Assembly: GCF_039522665.1 (NCBI RefSeq)
Contig: NZ_BAAADV010000003.1
Span: 1 to 64,000 of the forward strand
Source: Natronoarchaeum mannanilyticum
Lineage (GTDB): Archaea; Halobacteriota; Halobacteria; Halobacteriales; Natronoarchaeaceae
DNA: 64,000 bases
Direction: 5' to 3'
The notes under the pieces: generated by a model
The model's input: the letters and a program-made list of their open reading frames with translations, nothing else
What the model was told of the DNA's origin: nothing
Database searches by the model: none
Shown here: in pieces, positions 25,416-33,214 of the stretch
How positions within the stretch are numbered: position 1 is the first letter of the stretch
Layout of the letters: every line of letters starts with the position of its first letter
Position numbers and translations under genes: made by a program

Positions 25416-26909
25416 TCAGTCGTCCGCAGACGGCGCGTCGGTATCGCCGTCGCTCGTCCGCAGATCCCGCTGGGTGAACCGATTCATGTCGCGCGTCGCC
25501 GCGCGTTGAATCTCCTCGACGGTGAACGTCTCGCCGTCCCACGCGTAGCTCAGAACCGCGATCGTGAGCAGCGCCGCGAGCGTGCCAGGAACCGCCGCCT
25601 CGACCGCCCCCTCGCCGAAGAACTCGGGTTCCCCGAGGACGAACCGCCAGACGACGAACACCGCGCCCCCGACGAGCAGGCCGGGGAAGCCGGCTCGTCG
25701 ATCGGTGTGGCGCCAGAACAGCGCGACCACGCCGGCGAACAGCACCGACATCACGCCCATCCCGAGGTTGTCGATGACGACGATCTCGACGCCGCTGAGC
25801 GCGATGGCCGCGGCGCCGATGCCGAACACCAGGATCACCAGCCGCGTCACCCGCACAAGGTGGGTCTGGGAGACGTTCTCCATGCCGCCGCTCCACGGGA
25901 CGTAGATGTCGTTGACGAAGGTGGTCGCCCCGGCGAGCAGCATCGAGTCGGCGCCGCTCATCACCGCCCCGACGGCCGCGGCCAGCAGGACGCCGCCCAG
26001 AACCGGGTGGATGGTGTTCTGGAGCGTCCAGGCGAACGCCATCGAGGAGTCGACGCCCGCGCCCTCCGCGTACGCGATCAGCCCCGCGGTCGCGGTCAGG
26101 ATGCCGTAGCCGCTGATGACCAGGCCCGCGAGGAAGACGCCGCGCCTGGCCGTGCCGGCGTCTTTCGCCGACCACGTCCGCTGGAGGAGGTGCTGCTGGG
26201 CGCCGGCGACGGTGATGTACAGGAGATACCAGGTCGCGATCTGTACGATTCCCACGCCGAGCCAGTCGGTGTGTCCCTGGGGCACGCCGGCGGCGACCGC
26301 GCCGACGCCGCCGGTGTTGGCCAGCGCCGCGGGGATCGCGGCGGCCATGCCGACGATGATGATGATCCCGTGGAGCGTGTCCGCCCAGGCGACGGAGTTC
26401 ATCCCGCCCCAGGCGGTGATGCCGACGAACACGAGGGTGCTCATCCAGAACGCCACGTCGAGCGGGATCGTCGTGACCGTCGCGATGATCGTCGCCATGC
26501 CGATCGTCTGGCCCGCCGTCAGCGCGATCTGGCCGATCACCGTCGCGAGCGCCGCGAAGTACTTGGTCGACGACCCGAACACGCGCCCGAGGAGTTCCGG
26601 GACACTGACGACGTCGAAGGCGTACAGGTAGCCGATCACCAGCGAGATCGACATCCATGCGATCCCCTGGGTCATCGCGTACCACTGGGCGCTGATACCG
26701 TCGACGAACGCCTTCTGGGCGATCCCCATCGTCAGCCCGCCGCCGACGAACGTGGCGAAGTACGTCATCGTAAACGGGACCAGTCCAAGGTTCTTGCCCG
26801 CGAGGGTGAACTCGACGTAGCCCGCCCCCGCGCCGCGACCGTACCACCAGGCGATGAGAATAGTGATCCCGAAGTAGGCGATCATCGACGCCACGAGCGG
26901 ATCGATCAT
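25416..26909 (-). CDS. sodium:solute symporter family protein (second copy)
   Basis: This 497-residue membrane transporter has about thirteen helices. SSS stretches are EFTLAGKNLGLVPFTMTYFA, TFVGGGLTMGIAQKAFVDG, SVPELLGRVFGSSTKYFAA, and AVGAVMSGADSMLLAGATTF with the Na2-site Ser/Asp. It differs clearly from the SSS protein at 16511, and no DUF3311 partner is next to it. The substrate is unknown. An inverted repeat at 26915-26934 lies immediately upstream of its start. Confidence 0.92.
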   Translation of the reverse strand: MIDPLVASMIAYFGITILIAWWYGRGAGAGYVEFTLAGKNLGLVPFTMTYFATFVGGGLTMGIAQKAFVDGISAQWYAMTQGIAWMSISLVIGYLYAFDVVSVPELLGRVFGSSTKYFAALATVIGQIALTAGQTIGMATIIATVTTIPLDVAFWMSTLVFVGITAWGGMNSVAWADTLHGIIIIVGMAAAIPAALANTGGVGAVAAGVPQGHTDWLGVGIVQIATWYLLYITVAGAQQHLLQRTWSAKDAGTARRGVFLAGLVISGYGILTATAGLIAYAEGAGVDSSMAFAWTLQNTIHPVLGGVLLAAAVGAVMSGADSMLLAGATTFVNDIYVPWSGGMENVSQTHLVRVTRLVILVFGIGAAAIALSGVEIVVIDNLGMGVMSVLFAGVVALFWRHTDRRAGFPGLLVGGAVFVVWRFVLGEPEFFGEGAVEAAVPGTLAALLTIAVLSYAWDGETFTVEEIQRAATRDMNRFTQRDLRTSDGDTDAPSADD

Positions 26910-26914
26910 CGTCT

Positions 26915-26934
26915 CGTTATCACATACGATAACG
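26915..26934. promoter_or_regulatory. 20-bp inverted repeat, candidate operator
   Basis: CGTTATC-ACATAC-GATAACG has perfect 7-bp arms and lies six bases before the start codon of the symporter, where the core promoter or start site of a leaderless transcript would be. Confidence 0.5.
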
Positions 26935-27024
26935 CGAACTTCAGTCTACGTGCCGTCGCGGTGGCTCAGGGGAGCCTCAACCGACGAAACGATCGCCGCC
27001 GGAGACTCCCGCAGAAGTGTCGTG

Positions 27025-27459
27025 TCAGAACTGCAGGTGCGACGTCGAACTCGGACCGTCGTCGTCATCGTCGTCGCGGCTCGGTCCCGCGCGCAGGAAC
27101 GTCACGTCGTCGTCGACCAGATACACCTGTCCGCCATCGACGGCGATCTCGACGTCCGGCAGCGTCGTGTCGGCGGCCTCGCCGTTGTCGCAGTAGCCCG
27201 TGCAGGTGTCGAAGATCGAGCCGTGCTTCGGACAGACCACCCCGCCGTCGCGGACGATCGCGCCGACGCCCTCGCGATACAGGCGCTGGGACTCGTGGGT
27301 GCAGCGGTTGAGCCACGCTTCGACCGCCGGCCGGTCGGGGTCGTCGCAGGGTACGAGAAAGAACTCCTCGTCGTTGCCGTGCTGGTCCCGAACCGTGAAC
27401 AGCCAGGACCCTTCCTCCTCGACCGCGTCGACGCTCGTCAGCCGGTAGCGACCGCTCAT
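27025..27459 (-). CDS. Rieske [2Fe-2S] domain protein
   Basis: This 144-residue protein contains both cluster motifs: CTHESQRL (C-x-H, near residue 53) and CPKHGSIFD (C-x-x-H, near residue 76). The rest of the fold is strand-rich (EIAVDGGQVYLVDDD). It has no signal peptide or membrane anchor, so it is a soluble ferredoxin-like Rieske protein rather than a bc-type subunit. The partner is unknown. The C-terminal 25 residues are an Asp-rich tail. Confidence 0.9.
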   Translation of the reverse strand: MSGRYRLTSVDAVEEEGSWLFTVRDQHGNDEEFFLVPCDDPDRPAVEAWLNRCTHESQRLYREGVGAIVRDGGVVCPKHGSIFDTCTGYCDNGEAADTTLPDVEIAVDGGQVYLVDDDVTFLRAGPSRDDDDDDGPSSTSHLQF

Positions 27460-27623
27460 GGTGGTTCGTGCGGCCGGCGCCGTGATAATTTCTCGGGCGA
27501 CGCCGGGCGGGCGGCGACCGGCCCCGCAACGGCGCCGTGGCGTCGCGGTGACGCGACGCTCCGCGTCGCAGCACCCACGTCGTTTGCCCTGAAAACTAAC
27601 TGTCGGGAGGCGGTAGACCCCGT

Positions 27624-27767
27624 ATGTCCTACCAGACGACGGTCGGCTGGTCCCTGCTGTCCTCCGGCATCGTGACGCTCGTGTTGAAAGTGCTGCCCGG
27701 CGACTCGCTGTGGTGGGGGCTGGGCCTGCTCGCGCTCGGCATCCTGACGCTGTACGTCAGGCAGTAG
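27624..27767 (+). CDS. small membrane protein, 47 residues
   Basis: The protein reads MSYQTTVGWSLLSSGIVTLV, then a short polar turn (KVLPGDSL), then a second helix WWGLGLLALGILTLYVRQ. Two membrane helices, good codon bias and a clean ATG support a real gene. No family was recognised. Confidence 0.55.
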   Translation: MSYQTTVGWSLLSSGIVTLVLKVLPGDSLWWGLGLLALGILTLYVRQ

Positions 27768-27902
27768 CGGGGCGGGCGCAGTCGGGCGGCGTCCGCAGTA
27801 CCGCGGCGTCCGGCGCCGACTGCGAGGCGGGCGGCGACCGAGATCGCGGCCGATTCGTCGCGTGCCGAGGGGCTTATGCACCGGCGGTCCCGACCTCCGG
27901 GT

Positions 27903-29036
27903 ATGACCACCGACGTCGGCCTCGACGAGCGCGATCGGGCCATCGTCAACGCGTTCCAGGGCGGGTTTCCGGTCGTCGCGGAGCCCTTCGAGCCGGCGGC
28001 TGCCGCGCTGCGCGAGCGGGGCGTCGAGATCGACGCCGACGAGTTGCTTGCGCGCGTACAGGACCTCGACGAGGAGGGCACGCTGACCAGATTCGGCGCG
28101 CTCATCAACGCCCAGGAGATCGGCGGCGCCGCGACGCTGGTCGCGATGCACGCCCCCGAGGAGCGCTTCGACGAGGTCGTCGACGCCGTCAACGACCACC
28201 GCGAAGTCGCGCACAACTACGAGCGCGAGCATCCCCATCTCAACGTCTGGTTCGTGGTGTCGGTCGCCGACCCCGACCGCGTCGAGGACGTGCTCGCGGA
28301 AATCGAGGCCGAGACGGGCCAGGAGACGTACAACCTGCCCAAGCAGCAAGAGTTCCGCGTCGAGGCGAAGTTCCACGTCGACGGGCCGATCCCCGAGGGC
28401 GACGTCGACCTCTCGGGTCTCGGGCCCGACGTGACGCCGAGCGAGCGCGGGACGCTGACGCCCGCCGAGCGCGACCTCGTGCTCGAAATTCAGGACGGGC
28501 TGCCGATCACGGCGACGCCGTACGCCGACGTGGCCGAGGCGATCGACGCCGACCCCGCGTGGGTCCGCGAGACGATCAAGCGCTTCGACGCCGAGGGGAA
28601 AGTCAGGAGAGTCGGCGTGATCCCGAACCACTACGCGCTGGGGTACACCGAGAACGGGATGACCGTCTGGGACGTCCCCGACGAGAAAGTCGCCGACGTC
28701 GGCCCCGAGATCGCGAGCCTGCCGTTCGTCACCCACTGCTACGAGCGCCCGCGCCACGACGGCGTCTGGCCGTACAACTTCTTCGCGATGACACACGGCC
28801 GCAGCGAGGAAGAGAGCGCCGAGCGCGTCGAGCAGGTCCGCGAGCGCATGGCGGAGTTCTGGGACGTGGGCGAGGACGACTGGGACACGCTGTTCTCGAC
28901 GCAGATCCTCAAGAAGACCGGAATCAGGATCGACGAGCGCGCGAGCGCGAACACCGAGGCGGACGCCGACGGCGAGGCGGGAACGGACGGCGAGCACGAG
29001 ACGAACGAGCCGACGCCGACCGGAGGAGACGAGTAA
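27903..29036 (+). CDS. ahbAB: siroheme decarboxylase, AhbA-AhbB fusion (Lrp/AsnC fold)
   Basis: This 377-residue protein has two similar Lrp/AsnC-like halves. The first (about 1-165) has LDERDRAIVNAFQGGFPVVA, LDEEGTLTRFGALINAQ and HNYEREHPHLNVWFV. The second (about 185-350) has LTPAERDLVLEIQDGLPITA, IKRFDAEGKVRRVGVIPNHY and THCYERPRHDGVWPYN. The HNYER / HCYERP stretches are typical of AhbA/AhbB. Those enzymes decarboxylate siroheme to didecarboxysiroheme in the archaeal heme route. Normally they are two genes. A hydrophilic Glu/Asp/Thr tail ends the protein. It heads the met8-hemA gene row. Confidence 0.87.
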   Translation: MTTDVGLDERDRAIVNAFQGGFPVVAEPFEPAAAALRERGVEIDADELLARVQDLDEEGTLTRFGALINAQEIGGAATLVAMHAPEERFDEVVDAVNDHREVAHNYEREHPHLNVWFVVSVADPDRVEDVLAEIEAETGQETYNLPKQQEFRVEAKFHVDGPIPEGDVDLSGLGPDVTPSERGTLTPAERDLVLEIQDGLPITATPYADVAEAIDADPAWVRETIKRFDAEGKVRRVGVIPNHYALGYTENGMTVWDVPDEKVADVGPEIASLPFVTHCYERPRHDGVWPYNFFAMTHGRSEEESAERVEQVRERMAEFWDVGEDDWDTLFSTQILKKTGIRIDERASANTEADADGEAGTDGEHETNEPTPTGGDE

Positions 29037-29104
29037 CCGAACGTGTTCGGCCAAACCTGCGAGTGGACCGGAGAGAAAGGAATCGAACGACCGAGAGGAC
29101 CCTG

Positions 29105-29767
29105 ATGATACCGCTACTCCACGACTTTTCGGGCGCGACGGTGCTGGTCGTCGGCGGCGGGAGCGTCGGCGCCCGGAAGGCACGGCGGTTCGCCCGCGAG
29201 GCCGACGTGATCGTGCTCGGCCCCGACTTTGGCGACCGCGAGTTCGGCGACAGCGAGCTCGTCCGCGCGGCGCCAGACCCCGCCGAGATCCGGGAGTGGG
29301 TCGAGCGGACCGAGCCCGCGCTGGTCGTCGCGGCGACCGACGACGAGGCCGTCAACGAGGCCGCCGCCGACGCCGCGCGCGAGCGGGGCGCGCTGGTCAA
29401 CCGGGCCGATCGCAGCGGGTCGCGCGACGCCGGGAGCGTCGTCGTCCCCGCGACGGTGCGGGACGATCCGGTCGTCGCCGCGGTCGCGACCGGCGGGACG
29501 AGCCCGGCGCTCTCGCGCCAGCTCCGCCGGAATATCGAGAGCGAACTGGCGGGCGCGGGCGCGATGGCCGAACTGACGGGCGAACTGCGCTCGGAGCTGA
29601 AAGCTCACGTGGACGACCCCGCGGAGCGCCGGGGTGCGATCAGAGCCGTCGTGCAATCGTCGCGCGTTTGGAAGGCTTTACGTACCGGAGACACTAATGC
29701 CCGTCAAGTGGCACGGGACGTGATCAACGAGGAACTGGGCGAGCGCGCCGGGGGGTCGCCATGCTGA
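29105..29767 (+). CDS. precorrin-2 dehydrogenase / sirohydrochlorin ferrochelatase (Met8-like)
   Basis: This 220-residue enzyme oxidises precorrin-2 to sirohydrochlorin and may insert iron, giving siroheme. The N-terminal Rossmann motif VLVVGGGSVGARKARRF binds NAD. VVAATDDEAVNEAAADAARERGALVNRAD and VATGGTSPALSRQLRR are classic CysG-N/Met8 segments. No methyltransferase domain is attached. It overlaps the start of hemA by seven bases and follows ahbAB by 68 bases, so it belongs to the same operon. Confidence 0.92.
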   Translation: MIPLLHDFSGATVLVVGGGSVGARKARRFAREADVIVLGPDFGDREFGDSELVRAAPDPAEIREWVERTEPALVVAATDDEAVNEAAADAARERGALVNRADRSGSRDAGSVVVPATVRDDPVVAAVATGGTSPALSRQLRRNIESELAGAGAMAELTGELRSELKAHVDDPAERRGAIRAVVQSSRVWKALRTGDTNARQVARDVINEELGERAGGSPC

Positions 29768-31158
29768 CGGGATCGGGCGTCATCTCCGGCGTCAGCGTCG
29801 CCCACCAGCGCGCGAGCGTCGACGATGTCGCCGCCGCCGGCGCCGACGACCAGCGCGCCGAGGTCGAGCGACTGCTCGCCCGACCGGGCGTCGAGGAGGC
29901 GTTCGCGCTCCACACCTGCAACCGCACGGAGGCGTACGTCGTCACCGACGACCCGACGGTCGGGCGGGCGACGCTGGGCGGCTTCGCCGACGAGGTGTCC
30001 GAGGAGTCCGTGGTGTACACCGACCACGAGGAGAGCCTCCGGCATCTCATGCGAGTCGCCGCCGGGCTCGAATCGCTCGTGCTCGGCGAGGACCAGATCA
30101 TCGGCCAGGTCCGCACGGCCTACGAGGACGCCCGCGGCGTCGGCGGCATCGGGCCGATGCTCGACGAGGCCGTCACCAAGGCGATCCGCGTCGGCGAGCG
30201 CGTCCGCACGGAGACGGCGTTCAACGAGGGCGTGCTCTCGCTGGGCAGCGCCGCCGCCGAGGTGGCGACCGAGGAAGTGTCCATCGAGGACGCGACCGCG
30301 CTGGTCGTCGGCGCGGGCGAGATGGGGACGCTGGCGGCCCAGTCGCTGGCCGACCGGGGCGTCGCCGAGCTGGTGATCGCCAACCGCACCGTCCCGCACG
30401 CCGAACACGTCGCCAAGGAGGTCGACGCCGACGCGAGCGCGGTCGCCCTACCGGCCGCGGAGACGGTCGCCGAACGAGCGGATCTGGTCGTCACGACGAC
30501 CGCCAGCGACGAACCGCTGCTCGACGCCGAGGCCTTTTCCGACGGCGGCGAGACGACCGTCGTCGACGTGGCCCAGCCCCGCGACATCGCGCCCGAGGTC
30601 GCGGAGCTGTCGCCGGTCACCGTGTTCGACCTGGACGATCTCCAGTCGGTGACCGACGAGACCGAGCGGCGCCGCCGCGAAGCCGTCGACGAAGTCGAGG
30701 CGATCATCGACCGGGAGTTCGAGCGGCTGCTCGAACAGTACAAGCGCAAGCGGGCCGACGAAGTGATCGCCGCGATGTACGAGAGCGCCGACCGCGTCAA
30801 GTCCGAGGAGGTCTCGACGGCCGTCTCGAAACTGGAGGCCGAGATGGACGGGGACGGCGACCTGCCCGACGAACAGCGCGAGGTTCTCGAAGCGATGGCC
30901 GACGCGCTGGTCAACAAGCTGCTGGCACCGCCGACCAAGAGCCTGCGGGAAGCCGCCGCGGAGGACGACTGGACGACGATCAACACCGCGCTCCAGCTGT
31001 TCGACCCCGACTTCGGCGGCGAGGACGGCCCGCCGGCGTTCGTCAGCGAGATGCTCGAAGGGGAGAGCGGAGAGCTTCCGACCGGCGTCTCGGCCGACAT
31101 CCCCGAGGAGCTCGCCGAGGAGATTCCCGACGACGTCGCGGCACAGACCGACGACTGA
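29761..31158 (+). CDS. hemA: glutamyl-tRNA reductase
   Basis: This 465-residue enzyme catalyses the first step of tetrapyrrole synthesis, from Glu-tRNA to glutamate-1-semialdehyde. The catalytic Cys is in FALHTCNRTEAYVV. MRVAAGLESLVLGEDQIIGQVR, VGERVRTETAFNEG, and the NADPH Rossmann motif ALVVGAGEMGTLAAQSL are all visible. A C-terminal dimerisation helix follows, and then an acidic tail typical of haloarchaea. Its start overlaps the upstream gene. Confidence 0.97.
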   Translation: MLTGSGVISGVSVAHQRASVDDVAAAGADDQRAEVERLLARPGVEEAFALHTCNRTEAYVVTDDPTVGRATLGGFADEVSEESVVYTDHEESLRHLMRVAAGLESLVLGEDQIIGQVRTAYEDARGVGGIGPMLDEAVTKAIRVGERVRTETAFNEGVLSLGSAAAEVATEEVSIEDATALVVGAGEMGTLAAQSLADRGVAELVIANRTVPHAEHVAKEVDADASAVALPAAETVAERADLVVTTTASDEPLLDAEAFSDGGETTVVDVAQPRDIAPEVAELSPVTVFDLDDLQSVTDETERRRREAVDEVEAIIDREFERLLEQYKRKRADEVIAAMYESADRVKSEEVSTAVSKLEAEMDGDGDLPDEQREVLEAMADALVNKLLAPPTKSLREAAAEDDWTTINTALQLFDPDFGGEDGPPAFVSEMLEGESGELPTGVSADIPEELAEEIPDDVAAQTDD

Positions 31159-31187
31159 GGCGCTATTCTTGTCCCGAACTTATCGCG

Positions 31188-32009
31188 CTAACGCCCGATA
31201 GCGCACCGCTCGTCGTACTCGACGTCCGCGACCGACGCGATCGCGGGGTCGTCGCCGCAAACCGGGCAGTCCGGGTTCTTCTCGAACTCCGCGGTCTCGA
31301 AGGACAGCTCCATCGCGTCGTAGACGACCAGCCGGCCCTCCAGCGGATCGCCCTTCCCCAGCAGCAGCTTGATCGCCTCGGTCGCCTGCAGAGATCCCAC
31401 CGTGCCGGGCAGCACGCCCAGCACGCCCGTCGTTTCGCAATCCGGCACCGTCCCCGCCGGGGGCGCCTCGGGAAACAGGCAGCGGTAACAGGGCGCGTCG
31501 TCGTCCGCCGGAAACGTGGTGATCTGGCCCTCGAACTGGAACACGGCGCCGTGGGTGAACGGGACGCCCCCGAGCGTGCAGGCGTCGTTGACGAGGTAGC
31601 GCGTCCGGAAGTTGTCGCTGCCGTCGACCACCAGATCGTACTCGTCGAGCAGCGCGTCGACGTTCTCGCTGGTGACGCGCGTCTCGTGGGTCTCGACGTC
31701 GACGTCGGGATTCAACTGTTCGACGAAGTCCGCGGCGCTGTCGACCTTCGGCCGCCCGACGTCGGCGTCGCCGTGGATCACCTGGCGCTGGAGATTGGAG
31801 CGTTCGACGACGTCGTCGTCGGCGATCCCGACGCGCCCGACGCCCGCGGCCGCGAGGTACTGGATCGCGGGCGAGCCGAGGCCGCCGGCGCCGATCACCA
31901 GCACGGCGGCGTCCAGCAGGTCCCGCTGGCCCTCGGGCCCCACGTCGTCCATGATGACGTGCCGGGAGTACCGGTCCAGCTGGACCGGATCGAGATTAAG
32001 ATCGGTCAT
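31188..32009 (-). CDS. ubaA: ubiquitin-like protein activating enzyme E1 UbaA (HesA/MoeB/ThiF family)
   Basis: This 273-residue E1-like enzyme adenylates SAMP-type small proteins. It has the N-terminal RYSRHVIMDDVGPEGQ, the Rossmann motif VLVIGAGGLGSPAIQYLAAA, the adenylation Arg (ERSNLQRQV), zinc Cys pairs (CYRC and CPVC), and the active-site Cys in PDCETTGVLGVLPG. In Haloferax the enzyme serves sampylation, tRNA thiolation and MoCo sulfur transfer. It is divergent from a rhodanese gene, consistent with sulfur-transfer duties. Confidence 0.92.
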   Translation of the reverse strand: MTDLNLDPVQLDRYSRHVIMDDVGPEGQRDLLDAAVLVIGAGGLGSPAIQYLAAAGVGRVGIADDDVVERSNLQRQVIHGDADVGRPKVDSAADFVEQLNPDVDVETHETRVTSENVDALLDEYDLVVDGSDNFRTRYLVNDACTLGGVPFTHGAVFQFEGQITTFPADDDAPCYRCLFPEAPPAGTVPDCETTGVLGVLPGTVGSLQATEAIKLLLGKGDPLEGRLVVYDAMELSFETAEFEKNPDCPVCGDDPAIASVADVEYDERCAIGR

Positions 32010-32124
32010 GGCGGGGCATAGCCGGTCGATTCGCTTAAGCGCGAGGGAACGGACCCGGGATCGAGACGGCAGCGAGTCCCGCCGTCGAAGCGCTTTAGCC
32101 CGCCAGCGCCCAACGGGGAGCCAG

Positions 32125-32532
32125 ATGGTCGAAGACGTCACGCCCGACGAGATCGCCGAACGGATCGAGGACGACGACGACGCGCCCCAGATCGTCGACG
32201 TCCGGAAGCCGGCGCAGTTCCGGCAGGCCCACATCCCCGGCGCCGAGAACGTCCCGTTCCCCGAACTGCCGCGCACGGTCGATCAGATCGACTGGGACGA
32301 CGAGATCGTCGTCGCCTGCGCGATCGGCAAAAGCTCCCAGAAGGCCGCCCGGATGCTCGAATCCTACGAGGGCGTCGACGACGACGCCGACGTGTACAAC
32401 CTCGACGGCGGCCTCCGCGCGTGGGACGGCGACGTGGCGTCGGGACGCGAGGACGTCGAGAGCGCGACCGGAACCGAATCGAGCGACGAGGGCCCGAGCG
32501 CGACGTCCGGCGACGCCGACGCCCCCTTCTAA
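32125..32532 (+). CDS. rhodanese-like domain protein
   Basis: This 135-residue single rhodanese domain reads APQIVDVRKPAQFRQAHIPG, and the active-site loop is CAIGKSSQKAA with the catalytic Cys at its start. A Glu/Ser/Asp-rich tail of about 35 residues follows. It would carry persulfide sulfur, for instance to UbaA-activated small proteins. It is divergent from ubaA, with 115 bases between the start codons. Confidence 0.9.
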   Translation: MVEDVTPDEIAERIEDDDDAPQIVDVRKPAQFRQAHIPGAENVPFPELPRTVDQIDWDDEIVVACAIGKSSQKAARMLESYEGVDDDADVYNLDGGLRAWDGDVASGREDVESATGTESSDEGPSATSGDADAPF

Positions 32533-32635
32533 CCGGCAGACTACGTTCTGCGAGCAGTAGGACGCGCGATCTTGTGCTTTCCGGGCCGAGTAGCTACGAT
32601 TGGCACGGTGACAGGCAACCTCTGTCACAGTACCA

Positions 32636-32645
32636 CATTTTAAGT
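32636..32645 (+). promoter_or_regulatory. TATA-like element of the HVO_0416-type gene
   Basis: CATTTTAAGT lies about 31 bases before the ATG at 32672. Confidence 0.45.
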
Positions 32646-32671
32646 GCGTGGTGTGCCTTACCATACCTTGT

Positions 32672-32875
32672 ATGGCGTCCGCACCCAACGATGCCGGCGA
32701 CGACGTGCTCGACAGCTTCCTATCGCGTCGCGGTCACGACACGGAGACAGTAGGATGGGAGCGGAGCTACAACAAGAAGCAGTGTCCGGAGTGTGGCGGA
32801 CTCCACGACACCGACGCTTCGGAGTGTGCGGTCTGCGGGTGGGGCCCGACCGGACCCGCAGTCGCGGACGACTGA
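32672..32875 (+). CDS. HVO_0416-family zinc-finger protein
   Basis: This 67-residue protein begins MASAPNDAGDDVLDSFLSRR and carries two Cys pairs, CPECGGLHD and CAVCGWGP, as one zinc ribbon. It also has the family's KKQCPECGGLHD and WGPTG ends. The ATG at 32672 lies 31 bases from a TATA-like element. These short haloarchaeal zinc proteins have no assigned function, though some affect biofilm or swarming in Haloferax. Confidence 0.85.
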   Translation: MASAPNDAGDDVLDSFLSRRGHDTETVGWERSYNKKQCPECGGLHDTDASECAVCGWGPTGPAVADD

Positions 32876-32950
32876 TCCACCGGAGCGGTCGGTTATCGGC
32901 ACCGGACGTTATTCTCGCCGCGTAAATAGTTGAATCCTTACTCGCCGATA

Positions 32951-32960
32951 CTATTATAAT
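32951..32960 (+). promoter_or_regulatory. TATA-like element of the DUF7563-type gene
   Basis: CTATTATAAT is centred about 38 bases before the ATG at 32994. Confidence 0.45.
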
Positions 32961-32993
32961 CCATTATTTCCTCAGGAAACGGTGGAGATAGAA

Positions 32994-33152
32994 ATGCCCC
33001 GATGCCAGAACTGTGATGCGTTCGTGACGCGGGACTACGCGCGAGTGTTCACGCCCAGAGGGACCGAGGAGCCGCGCGTCTGCCCCCAGTGCGAGGACAA
33101 GATCCGCGACGGCAGCGACGTCCGCGAAGCACGCTCGCCGCGCGGGAACTAA
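32994..33152 (+). CDS. small zinc-finger protein, DUF7563-like
   Basis: This 52-residue protein has two Cys pairs (CQNCDAFV near the N-terminus and CPQCEDKI near residue 30). Between them is a basic-aromatic stretch VTRDYARVFTPRG. The layout matches haloarchaeal DUF7563 proteins, which are small zinc fingers of unknown role. It is too short for routine prediction, but the TATA-like element, codon bias and tidy stop before the helicase gene support it. Confidence 0.75.
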   Translation: MPRCQNCDAFVTRDYARVFTPRGTEEPRVCPQCEDKIRDGSDVREARSPRGN

Positions 33153-33214
33153 ATTACGGCGTTTTCGAGCCCGAATCCAGAGGCTTATGGGGGTTCGTGG
33201 CGTTACCCATTGTA

